Of a DNA stretch of 64,000 bases, positions 50,772 through 63,730 are shown one piece after another. Position 1 is the stretch's first letter; the number at the start of each line of letters is the position of its first letter. The notes under the pieces are model-generated. The model saw nothing but the letters and a program-made list of their open reading frames with translations. It made no database searches and had not been told where the DNA came from. Source of the stretch: Mesorhizobium sp. 113-3-3 (GTDB lineage: Bacteria > Pseudomonadota > Alphaproteobacteria > Rhizobiales > Rhizobiaceae); contig NZ_AP023243.1 in the NCBI RefSeq assembly GCF_016756495.1, positions 5,026,501 through 5,090,500 on the forward strand, in the 5' to 3' direction. Position numbers and translations under genes: made by a program.

Positions 50772-53417
50772 ATGCGCACGGACACCGGCCAGGTCTTCAA
50801 GCTCGAAGACTATCGCCCCAACGACTATCTCATTCCGCAGACCAACCTCACCTTCCGCCTTTCGCCCGAGGCCACGATCGTCACCGCGACACTGACGGTC
50901 GAACGTCGCGACGGCGTAGCCGCGACCGCGCCATTGGTGCTCGACGGCGACGGGCTGACGCTCAAGCGCATCGAGATCGACGGCAAGAAGGCAAAACCGG
51001 CAGACCTTCTGGTGACGCCTGACCAGCTCACTATTCTCATGCCGCCGGCCGCGCGCCGCTTCCAGCTGCTGATCGAGACCGAACTGGCCCCTGCGGTCAA
51101 CGAGGCCCTGATGGGTCTCTATCGCTCGAACAACGTCTATTGCACGCAATGCGAGGCCGAGGGCTTTCGCCGCATCACCTATTTCCTCGATCGCCCCGAC
51201 ATCCTGTCCGTCTACACGGTGCGGATCGAGGCGCTGCGCGACGAGGCACCGCTGCTCCTGTCCAATGGCAATCCGGGAGACAAGGGCGACGTCGGCGACG
51301 GTTGGCACTATGCCGTCTGGCATGACCCCTTCCCCAAGCCGTCCTACCTGTTCGCGCTGGTGGCCGGCAATCTCGGCCAGGTCGCCGACAGTTTCGTCAC
51401 GATGTCGGGCCGCGAGGTCGAACTCGGCATCTATGTCGAGCGCGGCAAGGAGAAGCTGGCCGGCTACGCCATGGACGCCCTGAAGCGGTCGATGCGATGG
51501 GACGAGGAGGCGTTTGGCCGCGAATACGACCTCGACGTCTTCAACATCGTTGCCGTGTCCGACTTCAACATGGGGGCGATGGAGAACAAGGGGCTCAACA
51601 TCTTCAACGACAAATATGTGCTGGCCGACCAGGAGACGGCGACGGACGCCGATTTCGCCAATATCGAGGCGATCATCGCGCATGAGTATTTCCACAATTG
51701 GACAGGCAACAGAATCACTTGCCGCGACTGGTTCCAGCTTTGCCTGAAGGAAGGCCTGACGGTCTTCCGCGACCATGAATTCTCCGCCGACCAGCGCTCG
51801 CGCGCGGTCAAGCGCATCGCTGAGGTGCGTACGCTGCGCGCCCACCAGTTTCCCGAGGACCAAGGCCCGCTGGCGCACCCGGTGCGGCCGCGCCGCTACC
51901 GCGAGATCAACAATTTCTACACGGCGACGGTCTACGAAAAGGGTTCCGAAGTGGTGCGCATGATCCGCACCATTCTGGGGGCAGATGCCTTCCGCGCCGG
52001 CATGGACCTGTATTTCGACCGGCATGACGGCGAAGCGGCGACCATTGAGGATTTCATCAAGGTGTTCGAGGATGCCTCGGGCCGCGACCTGTCGCAGTTC
52101 GCGCTCTGGTATCATCAGGCAGGCACGCCCAATCTGACCGTGAGTTCGACGCACAATGCGGCTGCCCAGGAATTCACGCTCGAAATCGAGCAGTCGGTGC
52201 CGCCGACCCCCTCCGAAAGCCGCAAGCGGCTGATGCATATTCCGCTCGCCTTCGGGCTGATCGGCGCCGGCGGCAAGCCTGTCGCGTATAGCGGCGTCGA
52301 GGGCGCCAGCGTCGAGGACGGCGTCATCCATCTGCGCAAGCGCCGCCACATGGTGCGGTTCTCGGGTGTTGCGGAACGTCCGGCGGTGTCGCTCAACCGC
52401 GGCTTTTCGGCGCCGGTGACGCTGTCGGTCGAGCAGAAGGCCGACGACCAGTTCTTCCTCGCCCGCCATGACAGTGATGCCTTCTCGCGCTGGCAGGCGT
52501 TCAACACGCTGCTTACCGATGCGCTGATCGCTGCCTTCCGTGAGTTTCTTGGCGGCAAGCAGCCGGTCTTCGCGACACGGCTTGTCGAACTCGCCGGCAG
52601 CATCGCCGCCGATGAGATGCTGGAACCTGCCTATCGGGCGCTGGCGCTGGCACTGCCCGGCGATGCCGACATCGCCCGCGACATCGGCAGGAATATCGAC
52701 CCCGACGCCATTCACGCGGCCCGCGAGGCGCTGGCGCTGGCAATCGCCACCGCCAATGGCGCGGCATTTTCCAGCCTCTACCACAGCCTCGCGGACAAGG
52801 CTGCGTTCAGCCCGGATGCGGCCAGCGCGGGACGACGCGCCTTGCGCAACATTTTGCTGGATTATCTCTCGCTGCTGCCGGGCGGAGCAGCATTGGCGGC
52901 CGGGCATTTCCAGTCCGCCACCAACATGACCGACCGCGCGTCCGCCCTTGCCGTGCTTGCGTATCGCCACCATGGTTCGCCGGAGGCAAACAAGGCGCTG
53001 GCGGCTTTCGAGAAAAAGTACGCGTCCGACCCGCTGGTCATGGACAAATGGTTCCAGATCCAGGCCGGCGTGCCGGGACCGCAGGCTGTGGCCACGGTTC
53101 GGGCGCTAACCGCTCATGCGGCCTTCTCGATGGCCAATCCAAACCGGGTGCGCTCACTGATCGGCACATTCTCCAGCGCCAACCAGACGGGCTTCCACCG
53201 CGCCGATGGCGAAGGCTACCGGTTTTTCGCGCAGACGGTGCTCAAGGTCGAAAAGCGCAACCCGCAAGTGGCGGCAAGGCTGGCGACGGCACTGCGGTCG
53301 TGGCGCTCGCTCGAACCGGGCCGGCAGGCCAAGGCCCGGGAAGCGCTGCTTTCGATCGCCAGCGCCGAAAACCTGTCGGCGGATCTGCGCGATATCGTCG
53401 AGCGCACGCTGGCCTAG
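50772..53417 (+). CDS. pepN: Aminopeptidase N (M1 family)
   Basis: An 881-residue zinc metallopeptidase that removes N-terminal residues from peptides. The beta-rich N-domain is followed by the exopeptidase signature GAMENKG and the zinc site HEYFHNWTGNR with His304, a second His four residues on, and a Glu in CLKEGLTVFRDHEF. The proton-donor Tyr lies in INNFYTATVYEKGSE. A helical C-terminal domain completes the bacterial PepN layout. The start ATG at 50772 gives the normal length. It is divergent from the molybdoprotein gene with a 150-bp shared upstream region. Confidence 0.95.
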   Translation: MRTDTGQVFKLEDYRPNDYLIPQTNLTFRLSPEATIVTATLTVERRDGVAATAPLVLDGDGLTLKRIEIDGKKAKPADLLVTPDQLTILMPPAARRFQLLIETELAPAVNEALMGLYRSNNVYCTQCEAEGFRRITYFLDRPDILSVYTVRIEALRDEAPLLLSNGNPGDKGDVGDGWHYAVWHDPFPKPSYLFALVAGNLGQVADSFVTMSGREVELGIYVERGKEKLAGYAMDALKRSMRWDEEAFGREYDLDVFNIVAVSDFNMGAMENKGLNIFNDKYVLADQETATDADFANIEAIIAHEYFHNWTGNRITCRDWFQLCLKEGLTVFRDHEFSADQRSRAVKRIAEVRTLRAHQFPEDQGPLAHPVRPRRYREINNFYTATVYEKGSEVVRMIRTILGADAFRAGMDLYFDRHDGEAATIEDFIKVFEDASGRDLSQFALWYHQAGTPNLTVSSTHNAAAQEFTLEIEQSVPPTPSESRKRLMHIPLAFGLIGAGGKPVAYSGVEGASVEDGVIHLRKRRHMVRFSGVAERPAVSLNRGFSAPVTLSVEQKADDQFFLARHDSDAFSRWQAFNTLLTDALIAAFREFLGGKQPVFATRLVELAGSIAADEMLEPAYRALALALPGDADIARDIGRNIDPDAIHAAREALALAIATANGAAFSSLYHSLADKAAFSPDAASAGRRALRNILLDYLSLLPGGAALAAGHFQSATNMTDRASALAVLAYRHHGSPEANKALAAFEKKYASDPLVMDKWFQIQAGVPGPQAVATVRALTAHAAFSMANPNRVRSLIGTFSSANQTGFHRADGEGYRFFAQTVLKVEKRNPQVAARLATALRSWRSLEPGRQAKAREALLSIASAENLSADLRDIVERTLA

Positions 53418-53425
53418 GCACCCTT

Positions 53426-53450
53426 GCCTTCTCCCATGCGGGGAGAAGGC
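53426..53450 (+). terminator. Hairpin after pepN
   Basis: GCCTTCTCCC, ATGC and GGGGAGAAGGC form a stem of about 10 bp ten bases after the stop. It belongs to the GGGAGAAGG repeat class common in rhizobia and has no T-tract, so termination is probable but not certain. Confidence 0.55.
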
Positions 53451-53613
53451 CCGAGCCGTCGCGCCTCCAAAACCGATTATTTTAGTCGATTTTTAATCTT
53501 TTTTCGCCGGGCCACTGGACAAGGCGAATCACGTTTGATTCTTTACTGACGATTCGGAAGTGCGGCGTTTGCCGGATCACAAAGCAGCATAGGCAATTCG
53601 GGGAGTGCCATTT

Positions 53614-55935
53614 ATGGCGAAGGCGGACGCGTGGGGCGCGCCCGGTGGGATGGTTTTTGCGCGTCGCGAGACGCGCAGCGACGGCCTTGCCGGGAATACG
53701 CGGCTCATTGCCGAACCGGCCTACAAGCGGCTCCTGGCCGCCGAACCGCTGCTGCGCCGTTCGATACCGGCCCTCATCATCATCTTCCTGCTCGTCATCG
53801 CGGCGCTTCGCGTGCTGTCGCTGATGAACGAACGCGACGATGTCGAGCGCGACGCCAAGGCGATCCTGACGCTGGCGGCGGGCCAATTGGCCAGTTCTCT
53901 GGCCACCACCTCGGACACGGTGCCCGGTGCCGTCCAGGACCTGCTGGAGACCACCAGCCGGCAGGGCGCGATGGGCCGCAGCCATGTGCTCGTCATCACC
54001 GACAGCGCCTTCCGGATCACCGCGGTGACGCCGCGCTCGATGCCGTGGCAAGGCCATTCGCTCGACGGCCTCGTCCAGGGCGGCCAACCGTTGTTCATGT
54101 TTGGCGACCGCGCCGGCGTCATGGAGGTCAATATCGGCGGCCGGGACTGGTACGCCGCGGTCAGCGTTGCCAAGGATCGGAAGGGAGCTGCGGCAGCGCT
54201 GGTGCCGCAAGAAGCCGTGTTCGACACATGGCGCAAGACCGTCTCGCTGAACGTCACCCTGTTCGTGCTGACGGCCGGCGTGCTGATCATCATCCTCTAC
54301 GCCTATTTCGGGCAGGCGGCGCGCGCCCAGGCGGCCGACCGCATCTATCTCGAAGCGCATCAGCGCATTGACATGGCGCTGGTGCGCGGCCGCTGCGGCC
54401 TGTGGGACTGGGACATGGTGCGCGGCAAGATGTACTGGTCGCGTTCCATGTACGACATGCTGGGCTACGAGCCCTGCGAGACGATGCTGTCCTTCGGCGA
54501 GGTCGACGAGATCATCCATCCCGAAGACGGCGACCTGTTCGAGCTCGCCAACAGAATTGTCGCCCGCGAGATCGACCATATCGACCAGGTGTTCCGGATG
54601 CGGCATGCCGATGGCCAATGGGTGTGGATGCGCGCCCGTGCGCAGGTCATGGATCCGGAAGCGCCGGAAATCCAGCTAATCGGAATCGCCGTCGACGTCA
54701 CCGAACAGCGCCATCTGGCCCTGCGTTCGGAGGCGGCCGATCTTCGGCTGAGGACCGCGATCGAGAACATCAACGAATCCTTCGTGCTGTGGGATTCGGC
54801 GCAGCGGCTGATCATGTGCAACTCCAAATACCAGCAGGACAACGGGCTGTCGGATCGCGACGTGATGCCGGGTGTGACTCGCGCTTCGCTGGAAGAGCGG
54901 ATGCTGGCCTTCGCTTCCGAGCGCCGGCTTGCCAACACCAATGGTCCGCAAGGCGGCGCCACTTTCGAGCGGCAGCTGTCCGACGGCCGCTGGCTGCAGG
55001 TCAATGAACTGAGGACCCGGGATGGCGGCATCGTCTCGGTCGGCTCCGACATCACCCAGATCAAGCTGCACCAGGAGAAGCTGGTCGACAGCGAGCGGCG
55101 GCTGATGGCGACGATCCATGACCTGAGCCTCGCCCGCCGGGCCGAAGAGGAACGGTCGCGCGAACTCGTAGACCTCAACCGCAAATACATGAAGGAAACC
55201 GAGCGCGCCGAGGCGGCGAACCGGGCCAAATCCGAATTCCTGGCCAACATGTCGCATGAATTGCGCACGCCGCTGAACGCCATCATAGGCTTCTCCGAAC
55301 TGATGGAACAGGGGCTGTTCGGGCCGCTGGGCTCGTCGCGCTACGAGGAGTATGCCACCGACATCAACAGCAGCGGCAAATACCTGCTCGGCGTCATCAA
55401 CGACATTCTCGACATGTCCAAGATCGAGGCCGGCCAGTTCTCGCTGGACCAGGAGCAGATCGACCTCGGTCCGCTGATCAGCGAGACGGTGCGCGTCGTG
55501 TCGCTGCAGGCCGCGCAGAAGGCGATCACCGTGGAAACACGCATCGCCGACGCGCTGACGCTGATCGCCGATCGCCGGGCGATCAAGCAGATCGTCATCA
55601 ACCTCCTGTCCAACGCGGTCAAGTTCACTGGCCAGGGCGGCCGCATATCGGTCAGGGCCCGCAACACATCGGGCGCGCTGATACTGACCATCGAGGACAA
55701 TGGCTGCGGCATCCCGAAAGAAGCGCTCGGCAAGCTCGGCCGCCCCTTCGAACAGGTGCAGAACCAGTTCTCCAAGAACCACGCCGGATCAGGCCTTGGC
55801 CTTGCCATCTCACGCTCGCTGGCCGAGCTCCAGGGCGGCGCGCTGAAGATCCGTTCGACCGAGGGCGTCGGCACGATCGTGTCCGTGCGCATTCCGGTGA
55901 AGAAGGCGCCTCCGGCGGTCAAGGCCGCCGCCTGA
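53614..55935 (+). CDS. PAS-domain sensor histidine kinase (PleC/PdhS-like)
   Basis: A 773-residue inner-membrane kinase. Helices lie near residues 47-67 (IPALIIIFLLVIAALRVLSL) and 220-240 (LFVLTAGVLIIILYAYF), with a periplasmic part between. Then comes a PAS/PAC (RCGLWDWDMVRGKMYWS... QLIGIAVDVTEQ), a second PAS (NINESFVLWDSAQRLIMCN), a coiled coil, and the HisKA with FLANMSHELRTPLNAIIGFSEL. The ATPase boxes are INLLSNAVKF (N), DNGCGIP (G1) and SGLGLAISRS (G2). The start at 53614 has GGGGAG upstream. PleC/DivJ/PdhS-type kinases act on the cell-cycle regulator DivK in this order; the resemblance here is in domain style only. Confidence 0.88.
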   Translation: MAKADAWGAPGGMVFARRETRSDGLAGNTRLIAEPAYKRLLAAEPLLRRSIPALIIIFLLVIAALRVLSLMNERDDVERDAKAILTLAAGQLASSLATTSDTVPGAVQDLLETTSRQGAMGRSHVLVITDSAFRITAVTPRSMPWQGHSLDGLVQGGQPLFMFGDRAGVMEVNIGGRDWYAAVSVAKDRKGAAAALVPQEAVFDTWRKTVSLNVTLFVLTAGVLIIILYAYFGQAARAQAADRIYLEAHQRIDMALVRGRCGLWDWDMVRGKMYWSRSMYDMLGYEPCETMLSFGEVDEIIHPEDGDLFELANRIVAREIDHIDQVFRMRHADGQWVWMRARAQVMDPEAPEIQLIGIAVDVTEQRHLALRSEAADLRLRTAIENINESFVLWDSAQRLIMCNSKYQQDNGLSDRDVMPGVTRASLEERMLAFASERRLANTNGPQGGATFERQLSDGRWLQVNELRTRDGGIVSVGSDITQIKLHQEKLVDSERRLMATIHDLSLARRAEEERSRELVDLNRKYMKETERAEAANRAKSEFLANMSHELRTPLNAIIGFSELMEQGLFGPLGSSRYEEYATDINSSGKYLLGVINDILDMSKIEAGQFSLDQEQIDLGPLISETVRVVSLQAAQKAITVETRIADALTLIADRRAIKQIVINLLSNAVKFTGQGGRISVRARNTSGALILTIEDNGCGIPKEALGKLGRPFEQVQNQFSKNHAGSGLGLAISRSLAELQGGALKIRSTEGVGTIVSVRIPVKKAPPAVKAAA

Positions 55936-55942
55936 GCAAGCA

Positions 55943-55967
55943 GGCTCCGGGCGATGTCGCCGGAGCC
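55943..55967 (+). terminator. Terminator hairpin after the sensor kinase
   Basis: GGCTCCGG and CCGGAGCC form an 8-bp stem around 9 nt, eight bases after the stop. It also lies downstream of the convergent EF-hand gene and may serve both. Confidence 0.65.
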
Positions 55968-55981
55968 TTGGTCAAACAATC

Positions 55982-56452
55982 TTATTGGACGCTGCCGTCG
56001 TCATCCGATTGGCGGTGATGACCAAAGCGATGGCCCTTCGGCAGTTCGCTCTTCTCGATCTTGCCGTCATTGTTCTTGTCGAGCATGGCGAACACCTTCT
56101 TCTCACGGCCGGTAATGTCGTCCGCGGTCAGCGTGCCGTCGCCCTTGGTGTCGTAGCGGGCGATGATGCGCCTGGCCATCCGCTCGAAGCGCGCCTTCTC
56201 CAGCGCGTCGGCGAGTTGGGCGACGGTCAGCTTGCCGCCATTGTCGGCCACGAGCTTCTTCAGCCGCGCGTTCATGGCGTCGGAAAACTGGTCGAAGGTG
56301 ATGGCACCGTTTGAATCGCTCATCGCCTTGTCCAGGCGGGCCATCATGCCGTGGCGCATTTTGGCGCTGGCATTGTTTTCGGCATAGGCGGTGGTGCCGA
56401 CAGCGCCGGCGAGCGCTGCGAAGGCAAGGGCAAGCTTGGTTGACTTTCTCAT
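55982..56452 (-). CDS. Exported EF-hand calcium-binding protein
   Basis: A 156-residue protein with a signal peptide (MRKSTKLALAFAALAGAVGT then TAYAEN). It has several EF-hand-like loops. The two best are DTKGDGTLTADDI (about residues 101-113) and DKNNDGKIEKSEL (about 125-137); a degenerate one is DSNGAITFDQFSD. The acidic residues at loop positions 1, 3, 5 and 12 are mostly present. It is periplasmic and probably a calcium-binding or calcium-sensing protein of unknown partner. The start at 56452 has CAGGAG upstream. It lies downstream of GlnE on the same strand with a 48-bp gap. Confidence 0.85.
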   Translation of the reverse strand: MRKSTKLALAFAALAGAVGTTAYAENNASAKMRHGMMARLDKAMSDSNGAITFDQFSDAMNARLKKLVADNGGKLTVAQLADALEKARFERMARRIIARYDTKGDGTLTADDITGREKKVFAMLDKNNDGKIEKSELPKGHRFGHHRQSDDDGSVQ

Positions 56453-56500
56453 GGTCTTCTCCTGTTGCATCGTCACCCCCGATGCGGCCGGACAACCGTT

Positions 56501-59445
<2,945 letters not shown>

Positions 59446-59446
<1 letters not shown>

Positions 59447-60924
59447 CAGTGATCCTCCCGTGTGGGGAAACTCATGACCACGGATAGTCCCGGATTGCCA
59501 GGCAAGAGATCAAGCCGTCCATAGTGGAAGGTCATGACCGCCTTGGCGAGGCTGAGGCCAAGGCCGGAGCCCGGCTGCGAACGGCTCTTCTCCAGCCGCA
59601 CGAAACGTTCGGTCGCCCGGGCCCGATCGGCATCGTCCGGAATGCCCTGGCCGTTGTCGGCGACGCAAAGCCTGATCTCGCCATGCGTCCGCTCGAGCGT
59701 CACACGAACCGCCGGCTTGGACGTTGAGTCCGTCGAATATTTGATCGCATTGTCGACGATGTTGGACAGCGCCTGGCCGATCAACTCGCGGTTGCCGTCG
59801 ACGAGAAAAGCCCCATTCACCTCGGCTTCGAGCGAAACGCCGGCCTCTTCCGCCACCGGCTCGTAGAGCTCGACGACATCACGCACGGCCGCCGCCAGGT
59901 CGACGCGGTTGGTGTGTTCGGAAGAATATCCGGCCTCCAGCCGGGAGATCATCAGGATGGCGTTGAAGGTCTTTATCAGCTGGTCGGACTCGGCGATGGT
60001 GCCTTCGAGCGCCTGACGGTAATCGGCAGGCTTGTGCTTGCCAGAAAGTGTCGCTTCGGCGCGGTTGCGCAGCCGGGTCAATGGCGTCTTCAGGTCATGC
60101 GCGATGTTGTCGGAAACCTGCTTGAGGCCTTCGTTGAGCGTGGCGATCCTGGCCAGCATGGAATTGAGGTTTTCCGAAAGCCGGTCGAACTCGTCACCGG
60201 CGCCGGTCACCGGCAGCCGCCCCGAGAGATCACCACCCATGATGCGACGGCTGGCCTCCGACACGCTGTCGATGCGCTTCAGCGCGGCACGGCCGACAAA
60301 GAACCAGATGAGCAGTCCGCCGAGCCCCATCATCCCGAGCGCCAGCATCAGCGCGCGGCGTATGACGGCGCGAAAGCGCTCCGGTTCGCCAAGATCGCGG
60401 CCGACCAGCATGATCATCTGGTTGGGCAGACGAAGCACCAGCGCAATGGCGTTGTGACCCTTCTCGCCTTCGGTCTGCACCGTGTTCTCGCCGGTCGAAG
60501 GCGGCGGCGTCTGGTCGGATGTTCCGCTGCGAAGGCGATCAAGCTCGCCTTCGCCAAAGCGCTTGTAGGAGAACGGCTCGGTCGTCCAACCCTCCGTGTC
60601 GATCACCCCCGGTTCGAGGCTCTGCACGTTGCCGGTCAGGATCTGGCCATTGGCATCGGCGATGAGATAGAGGTTGGCACCAGGCTGACGGGAGCGGTTT
60701 TCGACCACGCGCACCAGCACGGGCAGGCCACCGCGCTGATAGGCGCGGGCGAGGCCCAGCACTTCATCGTTGATGGTCTCCTGCGTCTGCGCCGTCAGCA
60801 TGCGGGCCGACAGCGACGTCATGTAGAAGACAAGCAGCACGGCGCAGAGCGCGAAGAGCAGAAGGTAAAGCGCCGAAAGCCGAGCTGCCGTCGTCCTCAT
60901 GATGGCCGGCACGGAAAGAGCCAT
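59446..60924 (-). CDS. Two-component sensor histidine kinase
   Basis: A 492-residue inner-membrane kinase of the OmpR-partner type. TM1 lies near 16-36 (LSALYLLLFALCAVLLVFYM), a periplasmic sensor of about 150 residues follows, and TM2 is near 190-210 (LMLALGMMGLGGLLIWFFVG). Then come HAMP (RRIMGGDLSGRLP), HisKA with NIAHDLKTPLTRLRNRAE, and ATPase boxes IVDNAIKYS, DNGQGIP and SGLGLSLAKAV. It is downstream of its cognate response regulator at 61017 with a 92-bp repeat-containing gap, and overlaps glnE. The signal is unknown. The neighbouring DegP suggests an envelope-stress or metal context, which is inference only. Confidence 0.92.
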
Positions 60925-60947
60925 GCTGTCGCCTAGCTCTTTGTTGG

Positions 60948-61018
60948 AGCATGATCTCTGGACAAACGGAAACCGTTTGCCCGAGAAAACCGGTTCCCAC
61001 TTTTCGGGATCATGCTCT
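60948..61018. repeat. Palindromic repeat (AGCATGATC type) inside the regulator-kinase gap
   Basis: AGCATGATC and GATCATGCT ends enclose two inner stems (AAACGG/CCGTTT and CCGAGAAAACCGG-like arms with a TTTTCGGG half). The element fills most of the space between the response-regulator stop and the kinase start, so it lies within the operon mRNA and may uncouple expression of the two. Confidence 0.75.
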
Positions 61019-61691
61019 AGCCGCCCTTCAGCATGTAGCCGGCGCCGCGAACCGTATGCAGGATCGGCTTGTCGAAGCCTTTTTCGATCTTGCCGCGCAG
61101 CCGCGAGACGTGGACATCGATGACATTGGTCTGCGGATCGAAATGATAGTCCCAGACATTTTCGAGCAGCATGGTGCGCGTCACCACCTGGCCGGCGTGG
61201 CGCATCAAATATTCGAGCAGGCGGAATTCGCGCGGCTGCAATGTGATCTCACGCGCCGCCCGGCGGACCGAATGCGACAGCCTGTCGAGTTCAAGGTCGC
61301 CAACCCGGTAGACGGTCTCGGCCTCCTTGGCGCTGGCGCGGCGGTTCAACACCTCGACGCGGGCCAGAAGTTCGGAGAACGCATAGGGCTTGGTCAGATA
61401 ATCGTCGCCGCCGGCGCGCAGGCCGGTGACCCTGTCATCGACCTCGCCCAACGCCGACAAGATCAGCACCGGCGTCGTGTTGCCCCGGGAGCGAAGGCCG
61501 GCAATGACCGACAGGCCGTCGCGGCGCGGCATCATCCGGTCGATGACCATCACATCATAGTCGCCGGCGTCGGCCAGCGCGAAACCGGTTTCGCCGTCAC
61601 CGGCGACATGCGCGGTATGACCAGCCTCGGCGAAGGCTTTCTGCAGATAATCGGCAGCCTCGCGATCGTCTTCTATGACGAGAATCTTCAT
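61017..61691 (-). CDS. OmpR-family response regulator
   Basis: A 224-residue DNA-binding response regulator. The receiver domain (MKILVIEDDREAADYLQKAF) has the phosphoacceptor Asp51 in VMVIDRMMPRRDG and the conserved Lys in YLTKPYAFSELLARV. The winged-helix output domain has LQPREFRLLEYLMRHAGQVV, NVIDVHVSRLRGKIE and VRGAGYML. The start at 61691 is set by the receiver domain; further upstream Met codons add a non-conserved tail. It is followed by its kinase and then glnE. The pair is upstream of DegP on the same strand in the reverse reading direction, an arrangement also known in other rhizobia. Confidence 0.93.
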   Translation of the reverse strand: MKILVIEDDREAADYLQKAFAEAGHTAHVAGDGETGFALADAGDYDVMVIDRMMPRRDGLSVIAGLRSRGNTTPVLILSALGEVDDRVTGLRAGGDDYLTKPYAFSELLARVEVLNRRASAKEAETVYRVGDLELDRLSHSVRRAAREITLQPREFRLLEYLMRHAGQVVTRTMLLENVWDYHFDPQTNVIDVHVSRLRGKIEKGFDKPILHTVRGAGYMLKGG

Positions 61692-61916
61692 CGGTCCGTT
61701 ATACGCGATTTCGCTGGAAGGTTGAGTAGCCGGCATCTGCATTTTAGCCTTTGCCAAAGCGCATCGCGATCAAGATGATCGAGACCGCGCGCGATAAAAT
61801 CTTATTCTATGGCCGTTTTCATCCCGGACATGTCTGTCCGGGGCAGGATTGTGCAATTGCCACCCGATCCTCCAGGCCAAGGCCCGAGGGAATGTTCCGG
61901 GCGGCTTCCAAAATGT

Positions 61917-61948
61917 GCGGCAGCGGGCGATGGGAGGCCCGCTGCCGC
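61917..61948. repeat. Perfect 12-bp hairpin
   Basis: GCGGCAGCGGGC, eight bases and GCCCGCTGCCGC pair without mismatch. No T-tract is present. It may be a terminator for degP or a regulatory stem in the leader of the regulator operon. Confidence 0.6.
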
Positions 61949-61997
61949 TGGAGGAGAGCACGATGACTGACTAACGTACCCGGCTCCATGCTTTCCC

Positions 61998-62032
61998 ATG
62001 CGGCGGCTCGGGGGTGTTTGATACCGCCGCAT
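61998..62032 (-). terminator. Hairpin downstream of degP
   Basis: ATGCGGCGG and CCGCCGCAT form a 9-bp stem around a 17-nt loop 14 bp after the degP stop codon. There is no U-run, so it is likely a rho-aided or weak terminator. Confidence 0.5.
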
Positions 62033-62046
62033 CGGAAAAGTCGTTG

Positions 62047-63597
62047 TCAGCCCTTGGCGACCGGCAGCGCGACGAAACGATTGTTGTTGTCGCGGGTGAT
62101 CTGCATCAGTACCGCCTTGCGGCCGGCCTTCACCGCGTCGGTCATCGCCTTGGTGACGTCCTCGGTGCCGTTCACTTCGTTCGAATTGACCGCGGTGATG
62201 ATGTCGCCCGGCTGGATGCCGCGATCTGCGGCCTCGCTGTCGGGATCGACGTCGGTCACCACAAGACCCTTGCCGTTTTCGGACTTGGTGACGGTGAGGC
62301 CGAGATCGGCCAGTGTGTCGGGCTTTGCCGGCGTGGCGGGCTGCTGTTGCTGGTTGTTCGAAGCCTGCTTGTCGCTGGCCGGCAGCTTGCCGAGATCGAC
62401 CTTGATCGTCTGGCTCTTGCCGTCGCGCCAGACTGTGACGTCGACCGACTTGCCGGGCGAATAGGCGCCGATCAGGCGGGCGAGTTCCTTCGGCGAAGCG
62501 ACGTCCTTGCCTTCGACCTGGGTGATGACGTCACCGGCCGTGATCCCAGCCTTCTTGCCGGGGCCATCATCCTGGGCGCTCGACACCAGCGCGCCATTGT
62601 TGGACTTCAGACCAAGCGATTCGGCGATGTCGGATGTGACCGGCTGGATTTCGACGCCGAGCCAGCCGCGCTGCACCGCGCCGCTCTTCATCAGGTCCTC
62701 GACAACCTGCTTGGCGGTCGAGGCAGGAATGTCGAAGGCGATACCGACACTGCCACCCGAAGGCGAGAAGATCGCCGTGTTGATGCCGACAACCTGACCG
62801 TTGAGGTTGAAGGTCGGGCCGCCCGAATTGCCGCGGTTGACCGACGCGTCGATCTGGAGGAAATCGTCGTAGGGGCCGGCGCCGATGTCACGGCCGCGCG
62901 CCGATACGATGCCGGCGGTGACGGTGCCGCCGAGGCCGAACGGATTGCCGACAGCCACAACCCAGTCGCCGACGCGAACCTTGGAATCATCGGCGAAATC
63001 GACATAGGTGAACTTGCCGCCGCCTTCGACCTTGAGCACGGCGAGATCGGTGCGCGGATCGGTACCGACCAGCTTGGCGTCGAGTTCCTTGCCGTCATTG
63101 GTCACCACGGTGAAGGCGGTGCCTTCTTCGACGACGTGGTTGTTGGTGACGAGGTAGCCGTCCTCGGAGATGAAGAAGCCGGAGCCCTGTGCCACCGGGC
63201 GCGGCTCGTCATTGCTGCGGTCGCGGTGACCGAAGCGGCGATGGCCGTCATCATTCTGGCCGCCCTGATCGCCAAAGCCGCGGAACTCCTTGAAGAAGCG
63301 GCGCAGCTGCGGATTGTTGGGAAGATTGTTGAAGCCGTCCTGGTCATCGGAGCCATCGTCGGCGGTCGGCTGGATCTTGGCCTTCACCTTGACGCTGACC
63401 ACGGCCGGCGAAACGCGCTCGACGACATCGGCGAAGCCTTGCACCTGCGGCGCCTCGACACGTACGGCATCGGCCAGGACGGGGCTGGTTCCGCTGGTCA
63501 GCGCGCCAACGCCGATCACGCCGGCAACGGCGACGGAAGCGGCGGCAGCCAGGAGACGCTTGCGGGTGCGGGAATATGAATTGGGGGCAATATTCAT
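62047..63597 (-). CDS. degP: Periplasmic serine protease DegP/HtrA
   Basis: A 516-residue periplasmic protease-chaperone. It has a signal/anchor (RLLAAAASVAVAGVIGVGAL), a Gly/Asp/His-rich LA-loop region, and the trypsin-like domain with catalytic His154 in VTNNHVV, Asp184 in RTDLAVLK and Ser258 in NRGNSGGPTFN. Two PDZ domains follow (about 300-385 and 415-505; GWLGVEIQPV and GLTVTKSENGKGLVVTDV). It degrades and refolds misfolded envelope proteins such as the porins encoded in this window. The start at 63597 has a GAGGATAAGAG stretch upstream. The Gln-rich linker NNQQQQPATP separates the PDZ domains. Confidence 0.95.
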   Translation of the reverse strand: MNIAPNSYSRTRKRLLAAAASVAVAGVIGVGALTSGTSPVLADAVRVEAPQVQGFADVVERVSPAVVSVKVKAKIQPTADDGSDDQDGFNNLPNNPQLRRFFKEFRGFGDQGGQNDDGHRRFGHRDRSNDEPRPVAQGSGFFISEDGYLVTNNHVVEEGTAFTVVTNDGKELDAKLVGTDPRTDLAVLKVEGGGKFTYVDFADDSKVRVGDWVVAVGNPFGLGGTVTAGIVSARGRDIGAGPYDDFLQIDASVNRGNSGGPTFNLNGQVVGINTAIFSPSGGSVGIAFDIPASTAKQVVEDLMKSGAVQRGWLGVEIQPVTSDIAESLGLKSNNGALVSSAQDDGPGKKAGITAGDVITQVEGKDVASPKELARLIGAYSPGKSVDVTVWRDGKSQTIKVDLGKLPASDKQASNNQQQQPATPAKPDTLADLGLTVTKSENGKGLVVTDVDPDSEAADRGIQPGDIITAVNSNEVNGTEDVTKAMTDAVKAGRKAVLMQITRDNNNRFVALPVAKG

Positions 63598-63730
63598 GGG
63601 TCTCTTATCCTCTTTCAAAGGGACGCTGCTTGATCGGCATCCTCGGGGAGAGAGAATTAGAGAGGCGCACATTACAGCGCCATTTCCGACACATGAAACT
63701 TTGGTAATGTTGGCGGCGCGGTCGTGGCCG

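Larger units (their letters stand above)
61692..62046. other. Intergenic region between DegP and the response regulator
   Basis: About 355 bp without a supported gene. It holds the regulator's promoter (right part of the minus-strand leader) and two strong hairpins, at 61917-61948 and 61998-62032. Confidence 0.65.
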